Origin: an uncultured Clostridia bacterium | Lineage (GTDB): Bacteria > Bacillota > Clostridia > Oscillospirales > Oscillospiraceae | Reading direction: 5' to 3' | Length of the DNA: 19,911 nt | Assembly (NCBI GenBank): GCA_947177005.1 | Contig: CAMWSZ010000012.1 | Location: 1 to 19,911, forward strand | In this document: piece by piece, positions 1 through 7,166 of the stretch | How the letters are laid out: each line of letters opens with the position of its first letter | How positions within the stretch are numbered: position 1 is the first letter of the stretch | Translations under genes and position numbers: made by a program | The notes under the pieces: model-generated | The model's database searches: none | What the model was told of the DNA's origin: nothing | What the model saw: the letters and a program-made list of their open reading frames with translations, nothing else

Positions 1-39
1 CAAGTCGCTCGGGTACGACTCCCGTACTTTTTCTTCCAT
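1..39 (-). CDS. Partial 5' end of an unidentified gene, possibly a transposase
   Basis: Reading leftward from an ATG at 39 gives 13 codons (MEEKVRESYPSDL) before the window edge. The string YPSDL close to the N-terminus resembles the opening of IS5/IS4-type transposases (YPSDLTDEQW-like), but 13 residues cannot establish this. There is no clear Shine-Dalgarno sequence. A promoter-like pair sits immediately upstream at 46-74, so close that a transcript from it would begin at about the ATG. The adjoining SRAP gene is broken, which would fit a region disturbed by an insertion element. It could equally be an unrelated gene or not a gene at all. Confidence 0.35.
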   Translation of the reverse strand, partial: MEEKVRESYPSDL

Positions 40-45
40 GTCTTT

Positions 46-74
46 ATTTTAACACACTCTTATCCCTTTGTGAA
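46..74 (-). promoter_or_regulatory. Candidate promoter for the left-edge gene
   Basis: On the minus strand TTCACA (74-69) is followed after 17 bases by TAAAAT (51-46); each hexamer matches five of six consensus positions. The predicted transcription start lies at about 39-40, on the ATG of the edge gene, so that gene would be leaderless or would start further in. An AT-rich intergenic stretch can give such a match by chance. Confidence 0.35.
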
Positions 75-107
75 TACAGTTTCTTATTCCCGAAAGGAGT
101 AATTGAC

Positions 108-674
108 ATGTGCGACAGATACAGCTTAGCGCCTGATGAGTCCAGGGAAATCGCTCAAATTGTGGCGGAGGTACAGTCCTGGTTTGGGACTGCCAGTATT
201 CATACTGGAGAGATCTTTCCCACCAATGTCGTCCCCATCCTGTTGAGAGAGGAGCAAAAAATACCCCCCAAGCCTATGACTTGGGGCTTTCACAGTTTCA
301 AGGGCAAGGGGGTCATCATAAACGCGCGCGGTGAGACGGCACTGGATAAACCGATGTTTCGCCGGTCTTTGCTGGAGCGGCGATGTGTGGTACCCACAAC
401 CGGCTATTATGAATGGGACCGCAAAAAGACGAAGTACCGATTCCGGCTGCCAAGGAGGAACAGGCTTTATCTGGCAGGTCTATGGAATGTTTTTCAGGGT
501 GAGGAGCGATTTGTGATCCTGACCACCGCTCCCAATGACAGCATCATCAATGTCCATGACCGGATGCCAGTCTTGCTTGCGGATGATGAGGTGACACCTT
601 GGCTGTAAGATACTGGAATGGCATCTGCAAAACTAACTGCCCTTCAGCCCGCTCTGGAGCATACCGCAGTCTGA
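108..674 (+). pseudogene. SRAP/YedK-HMCES-family protein gene with an internal stop
   Basis: SRAP proteins bind single-stranded DNA and form a thiazolidine cross-link with abasic sites through Cys2. An ATG at 108, with AAAGGAG eight bases upstream, opens MCDRYS, which supplies Cys2 after methionine removal. Other active-site landmarks follow: Asn in IINARGET (about residue 73), Glu in GYYEW (about 103) and His in the HDRMP motif (about 151). The frame stops at TAA 606-608 after TPWL (166 aa). Directly beyond it the same frame continues for 21 codons, DTGMASAKLTALQPALEHTAV, then TGA at 672. This looks like the ordinary family C-terminus (WLxDT...P.LE..V), so one nonsense change probably removed it. 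The 166-aa product keeps all catalytic residues and could still be active. The gene is 'interrupted' rather than proven dead. Confidence 0.75.
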
Positions 675-722
675 GTTACCTGATTTCACAGGCCGATCTT
701 CCAATCTATGCCCTGACCGCAG

Positions 723-1298
723 TTAGAACTCCCGCTCTATTTTCTGCGGTTTTGAGCGGTAATTTTCTTTTTTCAGCACTTTTTGCCTGATATAGCGCAG
801 CGTCTCCTTCTCTCCGTCATCCCGCAGCATTAGCAGCAGTTTTTCCAGCAGCGCGGCGGTGTCCGGATGAATGAGGTAATGGTCCTTTGATTTTGCGTAG
901 TACTCCCAGGGCGCGGCGTCGGTATATTTGTCCCCCAGATAGGTCTGGCTGGCCGCCACCCGGTCGCAGAACATCTCCGCAACATACTCCACTGGCATTT
1001 TCATCCCGCTCATGGCAAAGCCCTGCTTCGGGTCGTAGTCGATCCAGTATTCCAGATGATGTTTATTGCGGCCCTTGTGGTGGAGCCACGCGGAGGAAAC
1101 GCCTGTTGCCAGACGTTCCGCCTCGTTGGGGCTGTGGTCGCCCTGATAGTATTTTGCGCCTACCGGGAACTCCCGCGGACCGTATTTGCTGAGATCATGG
1201 AGCAGGCCCTGCTGGTACAGTCCTACACGGAAGCAGTATTTCATTACCCGCATTTTATGGGCGGTAATGGTTTTCAGATGTCCCCGCCAGTTTCCCAT
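723..1298 (-). CDS. DUF5662 family protein
   Basis: This 191-residue protein has no known function. It matches my recollection of the Firmicute DUF5662 family: HLKTITAHKMRVM near the N-terminus, then GLLHDLSKY, KYYQGDHSPN, and WLHHKGRNKHHLEYW. The repeated His/Asp pairs (HDLSK, HHKGRNKHH) suggest a metal-binding or HD-like core; that is inference. The start is the ATG at 1298, preceded by AGGAGG with a six-base gap. That ribosome site overlaps the stop codon of the upstream peptidase gene, so the two are surely one transcript and probably translationally coupled. A longer upstream reading in this frame would run into pepF and is rejected. The C-terminus is basic (KVLKKENYRSKPQKI). I see no terminator after it. 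Confidence 0.8.
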   Translation of the reverse strand: MGNWRGHLKTITAHKMRVMKYCFRVGLYQQGLLHDLSKYGPREFPVGAKYYQGDHSPNEAERLATGVSSAWLHHKGRNKHHLEYWIDYDPKQGFAMSGMKMPVEYVAEMFCDRVAASQTYLGDKYTDAAPWEYYAKSKDHYLIHPDTAALLEKLLLMLRDDGEKETLRYIRQKVLKKENYRSKPQKIEREF

Positions 1299-1309
1299 AC
1301 CGCGCCTCC

Positions 1310-3124
1310 TTACAGCAAGAGTTCTTCCAGCTCTTCGATCAGCCCGCCGAACTGCTCCAGCGCGTCCTCCACCGGCTTGGGCGTGCTCAGATCCACCCCG
1401 GCGGTCCGCAGCAGCGACAGTGGGTCCGCAGAGCAGCCGCCCTTCAGGAACGCCAGATAGTCCCGCACCGCCTCTTCGCCGTCCTTCAGGATGCGTTTGG
1501 AGAGGGCCATTGCGGCGGAAAAACCGGTTGCATACTGATAGACATAGAATCTCTGATAAAAATGGGGAATTCGGGACCACTCCACGGCAATTTCCAAGTC
1601 TGCCGGACCGGAACCCACCAGTTCCCCATAGTAGAGCTGGTTCAGTTTATAGTAGATCTCACAGAATTTTTGGGCGTTCAGGGTTTCACCGGCCTCCGCC
1701 AGGCGGTGGGTCTCCAGCTCGAACTCCGCGAACATGGTCTGCCGGTAGAGGGTGGTTCGGAACTGCTCCAGGAAATAGTTGATGAGGACGGCGCGTTTGC
1801 GTTTATCCGTGGTGTTTTGCAGCAGGTGGTGCATCAGTAACGCCTCGTTGCAGGTGGACGCCACCTCCGCCACGAACAGCACATAGCTGGAATAGACCGG
1901 GGGCTGATATTTGTTGCTGAGATAGGAGTGCATGGCGTGACCCAGCTCATGGGCCAGCGTAAACTCGCTTTTAAGGTCGTCGGTATAGTTCAGCAGGATA
2001 TACGGATGCACACGGGTGCCGCAGCAGTAGCCGCCGGAACGCTTTCCGGTATTTTCATAGACATCCATCCACCGCTGCCGGAAGCTCTCTGCCGCCACCC
2101 TGCTGTAATCCTCTCCCAGCGCCTGCACGGACGCCAGGATCTCATCCCGGGCCCGTTCAAAGGAGATGACCTCGCTGGTCTCGCCCGGAACAATAGGCGC
2201 GTAAATATCATACATATGCAGCCGGTCCACGCCCAGCAACTTTTTCCGCAGCTCCATATAGCGGTACATTTTATTCAGATTTTTGTGTACCGCTTCAATC
2301 AGGCTGTGGTACACGCTCTCCGGCACCTCCACCGGATGCAGGGAGGCGGCCAGCACGCCGGGATATTTTCTGGCCTTGGCAAAAAACAGGCTCTTGCGGA
2401 TCTCAGCGTTCAGCGCGGCTGCCAGGGTATTGCGGAAGCTGCCGTAGACGCCGTAAAATTTGATAAACGCATCCTTGCGGAGGGCGCGGTCCGTACTCTC
2501 CATAAGGGAGATATAGGTGCCGTTTGTGAGGGTATGCTCGTTGCCCTCACTGTCCAGAGCCGGGGGAAATTTCATGTCAGCATCAGTAAAGGAATGAAAA
2601 ATATCGCTAGGACCGCGGCTGATCTCTCCTACTCCGGCCAGCAGAGTCTCCTCGCTTTGGGACAAAATGTGCTCCCGTTCCAGACGGGCTTTTGTCAGGA
2701 AACGGCGGTATTTTTCCAATGCCGGCAGCTGGGTATAGAAGCCGTTGAGGGTTTCTTCCGGAATCGCGGTCAGCTCCGGGCCCTCGAAGGCCGACGCACT
2801 GTCCAGCCGTACCAGCAGACTGACGCACCGTCCATGCATGGACTGATGCTCCGGGTGGGCGGTATCCTCGTCGAGGCGCAGGAGGGCGTAGACATAGAGG
2901 GGTTCGATCTGGAGGTTCAGGTTTTCGCTGAAGGTCAGGTAGTCCAGCAGCGATTGCGCCGATTCGCCGAGACGGCCCTGCCAGGCGGCAGCTTTTTCCG
3001 GCAGGTCCCGGCACGCCTGAAACGCCTCCTCCCAGGCCGCGTCGGAGGGGAACAGATCCTCAATGCTCCAACAGGCGGCGGGGTTTTGGTCCTTACGGTC
3101 TGGAATAATTTTATTAATTGCCAT
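1310..3124 (-). CDS. pepF: Oligoendopeptidase F, M3 family zinc metallopeptidase
   Basis: A 604-residue cytosolic peptidase, the usual length for PepF, which cuts short peptides. The zinc motif HELGH lies at residues 392-396 within TLAHELGHAMHS. The third ligand is probably Glu420 in VAEVASTCNE, 28 residues after the first His as expected in clan MA family M3. Upstream of the motif, YCCGTRVHPYILLNY matches the substrate-binding segment of PepF proteins. The N-terminal half is the helical M3 prodomain-like region. No signal peptide is visible. The start is ATG 3124, with AGGAG seven bases upstream. The gene heads a two-gene operon with the DUF5662 gene; its stop overlaps that gene's ribosome site. 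Its promoter is at 3200-3228. Confidence 0.93.
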   Translation of the reverse strand: MAINKIIPDRKDQNPAACWSIEDLFPSDAAWEEAFQACRDLPEKAAAWQGRLGESAQSLLDYLTFSENLNLQIEPLYVYALLRLDEDTAHPEHQSMHGRCVSLLVRLDSASAFEGPELTAIPEETLNGFYTQLPALEKYRRFLTKARLEREHILSQSEETLLAGVGEISRGPSDIFHSFTDADMKFPPALDSEGNEHTLTNGTYISLMESTDRALRKDAFIKFYGVYGSFRNTLAAALNAEIRKSLFFAKARKYPGVLAASLHPVEVPESVYHSLIEAVHKNLNKMYRYMELRKKLLGVDRLHMYDIYAPIVPGETSEVISFERARDEILASVQALGEDYSRVAAESFRQRWMDVYENTGKRSGGYCCGTRVHPYILLNYTDDLKSEFTLAHELGHAMHSYLSNKYQPPVYSSYVLFVAEVASTCNEALLMHHLLQNTTDKRKRAVLINYFLEQFRTTLYRQTMFAEFELETHRLAEAGETLNAQKFCEIYYKLNQLYYGELVGSGPADLEIAVEWSRIPHFYQRFYVYQYATGFSAAMALSKRILKDGEEAVRDYLAFLKGGCSADPLSLLRTAGVDLSTPKPVEDALEQFGGLIEELEELLL

Positions 3125-3199
3125 ACTCTGTCTCCTAGTTGCAATTTGTCCGCCCGCCCGCGGAACAGGCCGGCGGTTTAGATTTCCCGCTTTGCTGTT

Positions 3200-3228
3200 A
3201 TTATATCATGATTTTTCCAAAAGGACAA
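3200..3228 (-). promoter_or_regulatory. Promoter of the pepF operon
   Basis: On the minus strand TTGTCC (3228-3223), a 17-base spacer and a perfect TATAAT (3205-3200) lie about 75 bases upstream of the pepF start. The inferred transcript would begin near 3193 and have a GC-rich leader of about 70 bases. The promoter overlaps the 5' part of the rightward HTH remnant frame, which argues that this part of that frame is not real coding sequence. Confidence 0.65.
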
Positions 3229-3279
3229 GGCAGTACCGGCAGGCAAAAAGACAGACGGCATAAAAATTTTCTCTGCGGT

Positions 3280-3555
3280 TTTAGCGGCGCTGATTTGGAG
3301 AAAGGATATGTATGCCAGATTTTCAGCGGCCGGAAGCATCCGTCCCGGGACAAGCTGATTGCGCTGGCTTTTGGCCTGCGTCTGAACGCAATGGAGACGC
3401 AGCGATTGCTGAAAGTTGGTGGATACAGTGAACTGTATGGAAGAATTGCCCGGGACGCTCTGATTCTAATTGACATTCTGCGTGGGCTGGATATTGTGCA
3501 GACCAATCTTGATTTAGAGAATCACGGTTTCCCCGCCCTGAAGACATCCGTTTAA
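3280..3555 (+). pseudogene. 5'-truncated HTH (XRE-type) regulator remnant
   Basis: From about codon SGADLEKGYVCQIFSGRKHPSR onward the translation reads as the second half of a Firmicute XRE-like helix-turn-helix protein: recognition-helix region (YVCQIFSGRKHPSRDKLIALAFGL), then METQRLLKVGGYSELYGRIARDALILIDILRGLDIVQTNLDLENHGFPAL. Family members as I remember them begin some 20-30 residues earlier with the first two HTH helices; here those are missing. The open frame extends upstream (ATGs at 3139 and 3208), but that sequence has no ribosome site, is unlike the family, and contains the pepF promoter on the other strand. No in-frame ATG lies at the start of the homologous part. I infer a remnant. 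A functional protein from ATG 3208 (115 aa) is the alternative. Confidence 0.55.
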
Positions 3556-3560
3556 CAGAA

Positions 3561-3595
3561 AAAGAGGCCGTAAAAACAGCCTCTTTCCGGGATAA
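3561..3595 (-). terminator. Second hairpin after kdgK
   Basis: AAAGAGGC (3561-3568) pairs perfectly with GCCTCTTT (3579-3586) around a ten-base loop. On the minus strand the stem is followed by further T residues, giving a backup intrinsic terminator for the sugar-acid operon. On the plus strand the tail after the stem is poor in T, so it is a weaker terminator for the HTH remnant. Confidence 0.5.
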
Positions 3596-3610
3596 CTCAT
3601 CTTCATAACT

Positions 3611-3658
3611 GAAAAAACCGGCGTCCGCCCCAGTCTTGGGCGAACGCCGCTATTTTTT
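3611..3658 (-). terminator. Strong, partly bidirectional intrinsic terminator after kdgK
   Basis: An 11-position stem pairs 3620-3630 with 3638-3648 around a seven-base loop. T-runs flank it on both sides: six T on the minus strand past 3617, seven on the plus strand at 3652-3658. One position pairs as G-U in the minus-strand RNA but is a C-A mismatch in the plus-strand RNA, so the hairpin should be more stable in the kdgK transcript. It lies immediately after the kdgK stop. Confidence 0.75.
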
Positions 3659-3664
3659 TGCCGG

Positions 3665-4687
3665 TCAGCGCTGGACACGGCCGGAGCTGTCGCCGCCAGC
3701 CAGCTTTTCCACCTCGGCAATGGTGGCAAAGTTATAGTCGCCCTCAATGGAATGCTTGAGCGCGGAGGCCGCCACCGCGAACTCCACCGCATCCTGTGTG
3801 GATTTGCCGCTGAGCAGGGCGTAGATCAGGCCGCCGCCGAAGCTGTCGCCGCCGCCGATCCGGTCGATGATGTGCAGGTGGTACAGCTTGGAGAAGCAGT
3901 ACTCTTTTCCGTCGTACAGCATGGCGGACCAGTCGTTGTCGAAGGCGCTCTTGCTTTCGCGGAGGGTAATAGCCACCTTCTCAAAGCCGAATTTATCCGC
4001 CAACTGCTTTGCAACCGATTTATAGCCCTCTTTGTTCAGTTCACCGGCGGTGATATCAGTGGCCTCGGCCTCAATGCCGAACACATCCTTTGCGTCCTCC
4101 TCATTGGAGATGCACACGTCCACATACTGGCACAAACCGGTCATCGCCTCCCGGGCCTGCTCACGGGTCCAGAGCTTGCCGCGGTAATTGAGGTCGCAGG
4201 AGATTTTGATATTCCGGGCTTTTGCGGCCTTGCAGGCATTCCGGCAGATCTCGACCAGATTAGGACCTAATGCCGGGGTAATGCCGGTGAAGTGGAACCA
4301 ATCAACGCCCTCAAAAATTTTATCCCAGTCGAAATCAGAGGCGGCGGCTTCCTGAATCGCGGAGTGGGCGCGGTCGTAGATGCACACGCTGGGCCGTTGG
4401 GACGCACCTTTCTCGTTAAAGTAGATGCCGACGCGGTCCCCGCCCCGGACGATCCTGCTGGTATCGACGCCGTAGCGGCGCAGGGAGTTGACGGCGCACT
4501 GTCCAATAGCGTGGGCTGGGAGCTTTGTCACAAAGGCCGCGTCCATGCCGTAGTTGGCCAGGGAGACCGCCACATTGGCCTCGCCGCCGCCGAAGGTGAA
4601 TTCCAAATGGTCCGCCTGTACAAAACGCTCGTAGTTATAGGGCTGGAGGCGAATCATCAATTCGCCGAAGGTAACGATCTTAGGCAT
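3665..4687 (-). CDS. kdgK: 2-keto-3-deoxygluconate kinase, PfkB family
   Basis: Phosphorylates 2-keto-3-deoxygluconate (KDG) to KDPG with ATP, the step before aldol cleavage by Eda. The 340-residue protein has both ribokinase signatures: the N-terminal GGGEANVAVSLANYG (residues 33-47) and the C-terminal DRIGGGDSFGGG motif, where Asp281 is the expected catalytic base and the Gly triplet forms the anion hole. GGGDSF replaces the common GAGDAF; I believe this occurs in other KDG kinases. The start ATG 4687 has AAGGAGG eight bases upstream, inside the eda 3' end, and overlaps the eda stop by eight bases, which implies translational coupling. It is the last gene of the operon and is followed by two terminator hairpins. 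Other PfkB sugar kinases are possible from sequence alone; the neighbours decide the call. Confidence 0.9.
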   Translation of the reverse strand: MPKIVTFGELMIRLQPYNYERFVQADHLEFTFGGGEANVAVSLANYGMDAAFVTKLPAHAIGQCAVNSLRRYGVDTSRIVRGGDRVGIYFNEKGASQRPSVCIYDRAHSAIQEAAASDFDWDKIFEGVDWFHFTGITPALGPNLVEICRNACKAAKARNIKISCDLNYRGKLWTREQAREAMTGLCQYVDVCISNEEDAKDVFGIEAEATDITAGELNKEGYKSVAKQLADKFGFEKVAITLRESKSAFDNDWSAMLYDGKEYCFSKLYHLHIIDRIGGGDSFGGGLIYALLSGKSTQDAVEFAVAASALKHSIEGDYNFATIAEVEKLAGGDSSGRVQR

Positions 4688-5327
4688 TTTTTCTGGCCTC
4701 CTTAATGATTTCCACCGATTTTTTACACAGCCCTGTAATCTCGTCCCACTTCTGATTGTCGATCAGATCCGCGGTAACCATATAGGATCCGCCGCAGGCC
4801 GCGATGACAGGAGCACAGATGTATTCCGCCAGATTTTTCAGGGAGATTCCGCCGGTAGGCATGACCTTGAACTGGGGAAAGGGTGCGCTCATGGCCTTGA
4901 TTTTTGCCAGCCCGCCGGACTGTTCAGCGGGGAAGAATTTAATCAGTTCCAGACCGTATTTCAGCGCCGCATGGTAATCGGTGGGGGTCGTGCAGCCGGG
5001 GAAAACCGGAATATTTTTCGACTGGGCATAGGCCACCAGTTCCGGGTCAAAGCCGGGCGTGACAATAAACTGTCCGCCTGCGGCGAGGGCGGCGTCGATA
5101 TGGGCGGTGGTGGTGACGGTGCCCGCGCCAACGATCATTTCAGGGCAGGCTTCTTTCATTAGACGGATTGCGGTGTCCGCACCGGCAGCGCGGAACGTCA
5201 CTTCGGCAACCGGTACGCCTCCGGCGCACAGTGCTCTGGCAAGGGGTGCGGCATCGCGTTCGGGGTGGTTCAGTTTGATGACAGGGACAATACCGATGTC
5301 GGAAATAGCCTGATTCATTGCGTTCAT
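4680..5327 (-). CDS. eda: KDPG/KHG aldolase (2-dehydro-3-deoxy-phosphogluconate aldolase)
   Basis: Cleaves KDPG to pyruvate and glyceraldehyde-3-phosphate, the last step of the Entner-Doudoroff route. The 215-residue class I aldolase has the Schiff-base lysine at 130 in LELIKFFPAEQSGG and the catalytic glutamate at 42 in AEVTFR. The phosphate-site loops VGAGTV (66-71), FPGCTTP (109-115) and MPTGGIS are present. I chose ATG 5327, ten bases after AGGAGG; an ATG three codons later (5318) is possible. An in-frame ATG at 5360 lies upstream of that ribosome site and inside the SDR gene, so it is rejected. The stop overlaps the kdgK start. Confidence 0.93.
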   Translation of the reverse strand: MNAMNQAISDIGIVPVIKLNHPERDAAPLARALCAGGVPVAEVTFRAAGADTAIRLMKEACPEMIVGAGTVTTTAHIDAALAAGGQFIVTPGFDPELVAYAQSKNIPVFPGCTTPTDYHAALKYGLELIKFFPAEQSGGLAKIKAMSAPFPQFKVMPTGGISLKNLAEYICAPVIAACGGSYMVTADLIDNQKWDEITGLCKKSVEIIKEARKNA

Positions 5328-5346
5328 AGGGTGGACGCCTCCTTTA

Positions 5347-6117
5347 TTATTTACTGGCATAGCCGCCGTCTACGGGGATGACCGCGCCGTTGAGATAGTC
5401 GGAGGCGTGGCTGGACAGGAAAATGCAGGTGCCCTTCATATCCTCCCCGTGCGCACCGCCCCAGCGGTGGGCGGGGATACGGTCGGTGATCTCTTTATAG
5501 CGTGGGTTGGCCGGGTCCAGCAGGGCGGTATTCATTTCGGTAGCCATATAGCCGGGGGCAATGGCGTTGACATTGATGCCCCGTCCGGCCCACTCGTTGC
5601 ACAGGGCCTTTGTCAGCAGGGCGATGCCGCCTTTCGCTGACGCATACGCCGGAATCGTAAAGCCGCCAAAAAAGGACTGCATGGAGGCAATATTGATGAT
5701 TTTTCCGTAACCCTCCTTCAGCATTTCGCGTCCGGCAAGCTGGCACAGTTCAAAGGGGGCGGTGAGGTTGATTTCCAGCACGGCGTCCCAGTCGGACATG
5801 GGGAATTCCTCGCTGGGGTGGCGGCGCTGGATACCGGCGCAGTTGACCAGAATGTCAATTTTGCCGCCCAGCAGCTCCAGGGATTTCTGAAAGCCGTTGT
5901 TCAGGCTCTCACGGTTCCCCAGGTCCGCCGCGACGCCCTGACACTGAAATCCCCGGCCGCGGAACTCCTCCGCTACTTCATACACCTTCTCTGAGGTCCC
6001 CCAGATGACCACCTCCGCACCGGCTTCCATCAGGCCCTCGGCCATGCCGTAGCCCAACCCTCTTGTCGCGCCGGTGACAAGAGCTTTTCTGCCCTGAATA
6101 TCAAATAAATCCAGCAT
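5347..6117 (-). CDS. SDR oxidoreductase, KduD / gluconate 5-dehydrogenase (IdnO) type
   Basis: A 256-residue classical short-chain dehydrogenase. The NAD(P)-binding TGATRGLG is at 15-22, NCAG at 92-95, and the catalytic Asn117, Ser145, Tyr158 and Lys162 (YASAK) are all present. GIQRRHPSEEF, NVNAIAPGYMAT and DRIPAHRWG resemble KduD (KDG 5-dehydrogenase) and gluconate 5-dehydrogenases, which cannot be told apart by eye. No kduI lies nearby, while a zinc dehydrogenase and an aldonate dehydratase do. I therefore favour reduction of 5-ketogluconate to gluconate, as an inference. The start ATG 6117 has GGAGGG seven bases upstream, inside the 3' end of the dehydrogenase gene; the two genes are three bases apart. 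The unphosphorylated substrate fits the later KDG kinase step. Confidence 0.85.
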   Translation of the reverse strand: MLDLFDIQGRKALVTGATRGLGYGMAEGLMEAGAEVVIWGTSEKVYEVAEEFRGRGFQCQGVAADLGNRESLNNGFQKSLELLGGKIDILVNCAGIQRRHPSEEFPMSDWDAVLEINLTAPFELCQLAGREMLKEGYGKIINIASMQSFFGGFTIPAYASAKGGIALLTKALCNEWAGRGINVNAIAPGYMATEMNTALLDPANPRYKEITDRIPAHRWGGAHGEDMKGTCIFLSSHASDYLNGAVIPVDGGYASK

Positions 6118-6120
6118 ATT

Positions 6121-7152
6121 TTAACCCTCCGTGTGGAACAGTCCCACCACTTTCAGATAGTCGCCCGGATGCTCGGACAGCTCACTGAGCATATGGGGCA
6201 GTTCGGTGTACGGGACAACTTTGGAAATGATTTTTTCGGCGGGGACCCGTCCGGAATGAATCAGCTCGATTGCCTCCTCAAATTCCCCCGCGCCGTTCCG
6301 GGAACCGCGAATCTGCAATTCTTTTTTTGTAATGAGATTGGTGGGCAGCGTGATTTCGTGCTTGGGCCAGCCGGTAAGGGCGATACGCCCCGTATAGGCG
6401 GCGTAGTCAATGGTACTGCGCACGCCTGCGTCGGAGCCGGACGCCTCCATGCAGCACTCCGCGCCCCGGCCTTTTGTGATTTCCCTCACCCGTTCGACTG
6501 CGTTTTCCTTTGCGGGGTTGACGGTATAGGGGATGCCGAAGGAACGCGCCAGCTCCAGGCGTTCCTCCACGACGTCAGCAATGATCGGGACCGCGTCATA
6601 CGCCAGTGCCCCCATTCCGGCCAGCAGCCCAATGGCTCCCGCGCCGATGATGACGATATGCTCCCCCGCTTTCAGCTGACAGGTGTGCAGGCCGTGCATA
6701 CTGATGACCAGCGGTTCCGCCAGGGGGATGCGCTCCCAAGGCATGTCCTTCGGGACCTTGCGCAGCATGTGAACGGGATGCGAGAAATATTCGCACATTG
6801 AGCCGTCGCAGTGGACCCCCAGGCATTGGAGGGTCTCACAGCAATTAGTTTTCCCTTGTGAGCAGGGGTAGCAGTTTCCGCAGTAGAGATAGGGGTCCAG
6901 CACCACGCGGTCGCCTTTTTTAATGCCGTATTGGTTGTTTTCATCCACTTCCTCCACAATACCGGCGGTTTCGTGGCCGATAACAATGGGATAGGATGAG
7001 ACATTAACGTTTGTGCCCCGGTAGGTGGAGACGTCCGTGCCGCAGATACTGGCCGCCATGACTTTTATCAGGGCATAGCCCTCTTTGACCTCGGGACGGG
7101 GCAGTTCTACTACAGCGGCGCTGCCGGTCCCCTGTACTTGTATCCCTTTCAT
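6121..7152 (-). CDS. Zinc-dependent medium-chain dehydrogenase, L-idonate/sugar-acid 5-dehydrogenase-like
   Basis: A 343-residue MDR-family dehydrogenase. Catalytic zinc ligands are Cys37 (SICGTD) and the His60-Glu61 pair (GHETAG). The structural zinc site has four cysteines at 91, 94, 97 and 105 (CGNCYPCS...NCC). The Rossmann signature is VIIGAGAIGLLAG. This is the sorbitol/threonine/idonate dehydrogenase group. With the SDR, GntP permease and aldonate dehydratase next door, oxidation of an aldonate at C5 (L-idonate to 5-ketogluconate) is the simplest role; L-gulonate or a polyol are alternatives. AGGAGG lies seven bases before ATG 7152 and four before ATG 7155; I chose 7152. A TTG at 7170 would precede the ribosome site. 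The gene starts about 15 bases after the dehydratase stop. Confidence 0.85.
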   Translation of the reverse strand: MKGIQVQGTGSAAVVELPRPEVKEGYALIKVMAASICGTDVSTYRGTNVNVSSYPIVIGHETAGIVEEVDENNQYGIKKGDRVVLDPYLYCGNCYPCSQGKTNCCETLQCLGVHCDGSMCEYFSHPVHMLRKVPKDMPWERIPLAEPLVISMHGLHTCQLKAGEHIVIIGAGAIGLLAGMGALAYDAVPIIADVVEERLELARSFGIPYTVNPAKENAVERVREITKGRGAECCMEASGSDAGVRSTIDYAAYTGRIALTGWPKHEITLPTNLITKKELQIRGSRNGAGEFEEAIELIHSGRVPAEKIISKVVPYTELPHMLSELSEHPGDYLKVVGLFHTEG

Positions 7153-7166
7153 CATTTTTCCTCCTG

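Noticed and set aside
717..749. CCGCAG...CTGCGG inverted repeat near the end of the DUF5662 gene
   Set aside because: Only six paired bases around a 21-base loop, and part of it is coding sequence. Too weak to call a terminator.
1928..3181. Long open frame opposite pepF
   Set aside because: It is antisense to a clear M3 peptidase, has no ribosome site, and reads as low-complexity reverse-complement sequence of a GC-rich gene. The same reasoning applies to long antisense frames over the dehydratase (7269-8450), gntP (9371-10582) and the PTS gene (13870-15894).
5347..6117. Reading the SDR strictly as KduD in a pectin/uronate pathway
   Set aside because: No kduI, uronate isomerase, pectate lyase or fructuronate reductase is present; the GntP permease and aldonate dehydratase fit gluconate/idonate better. 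The biochemical identity remains open.
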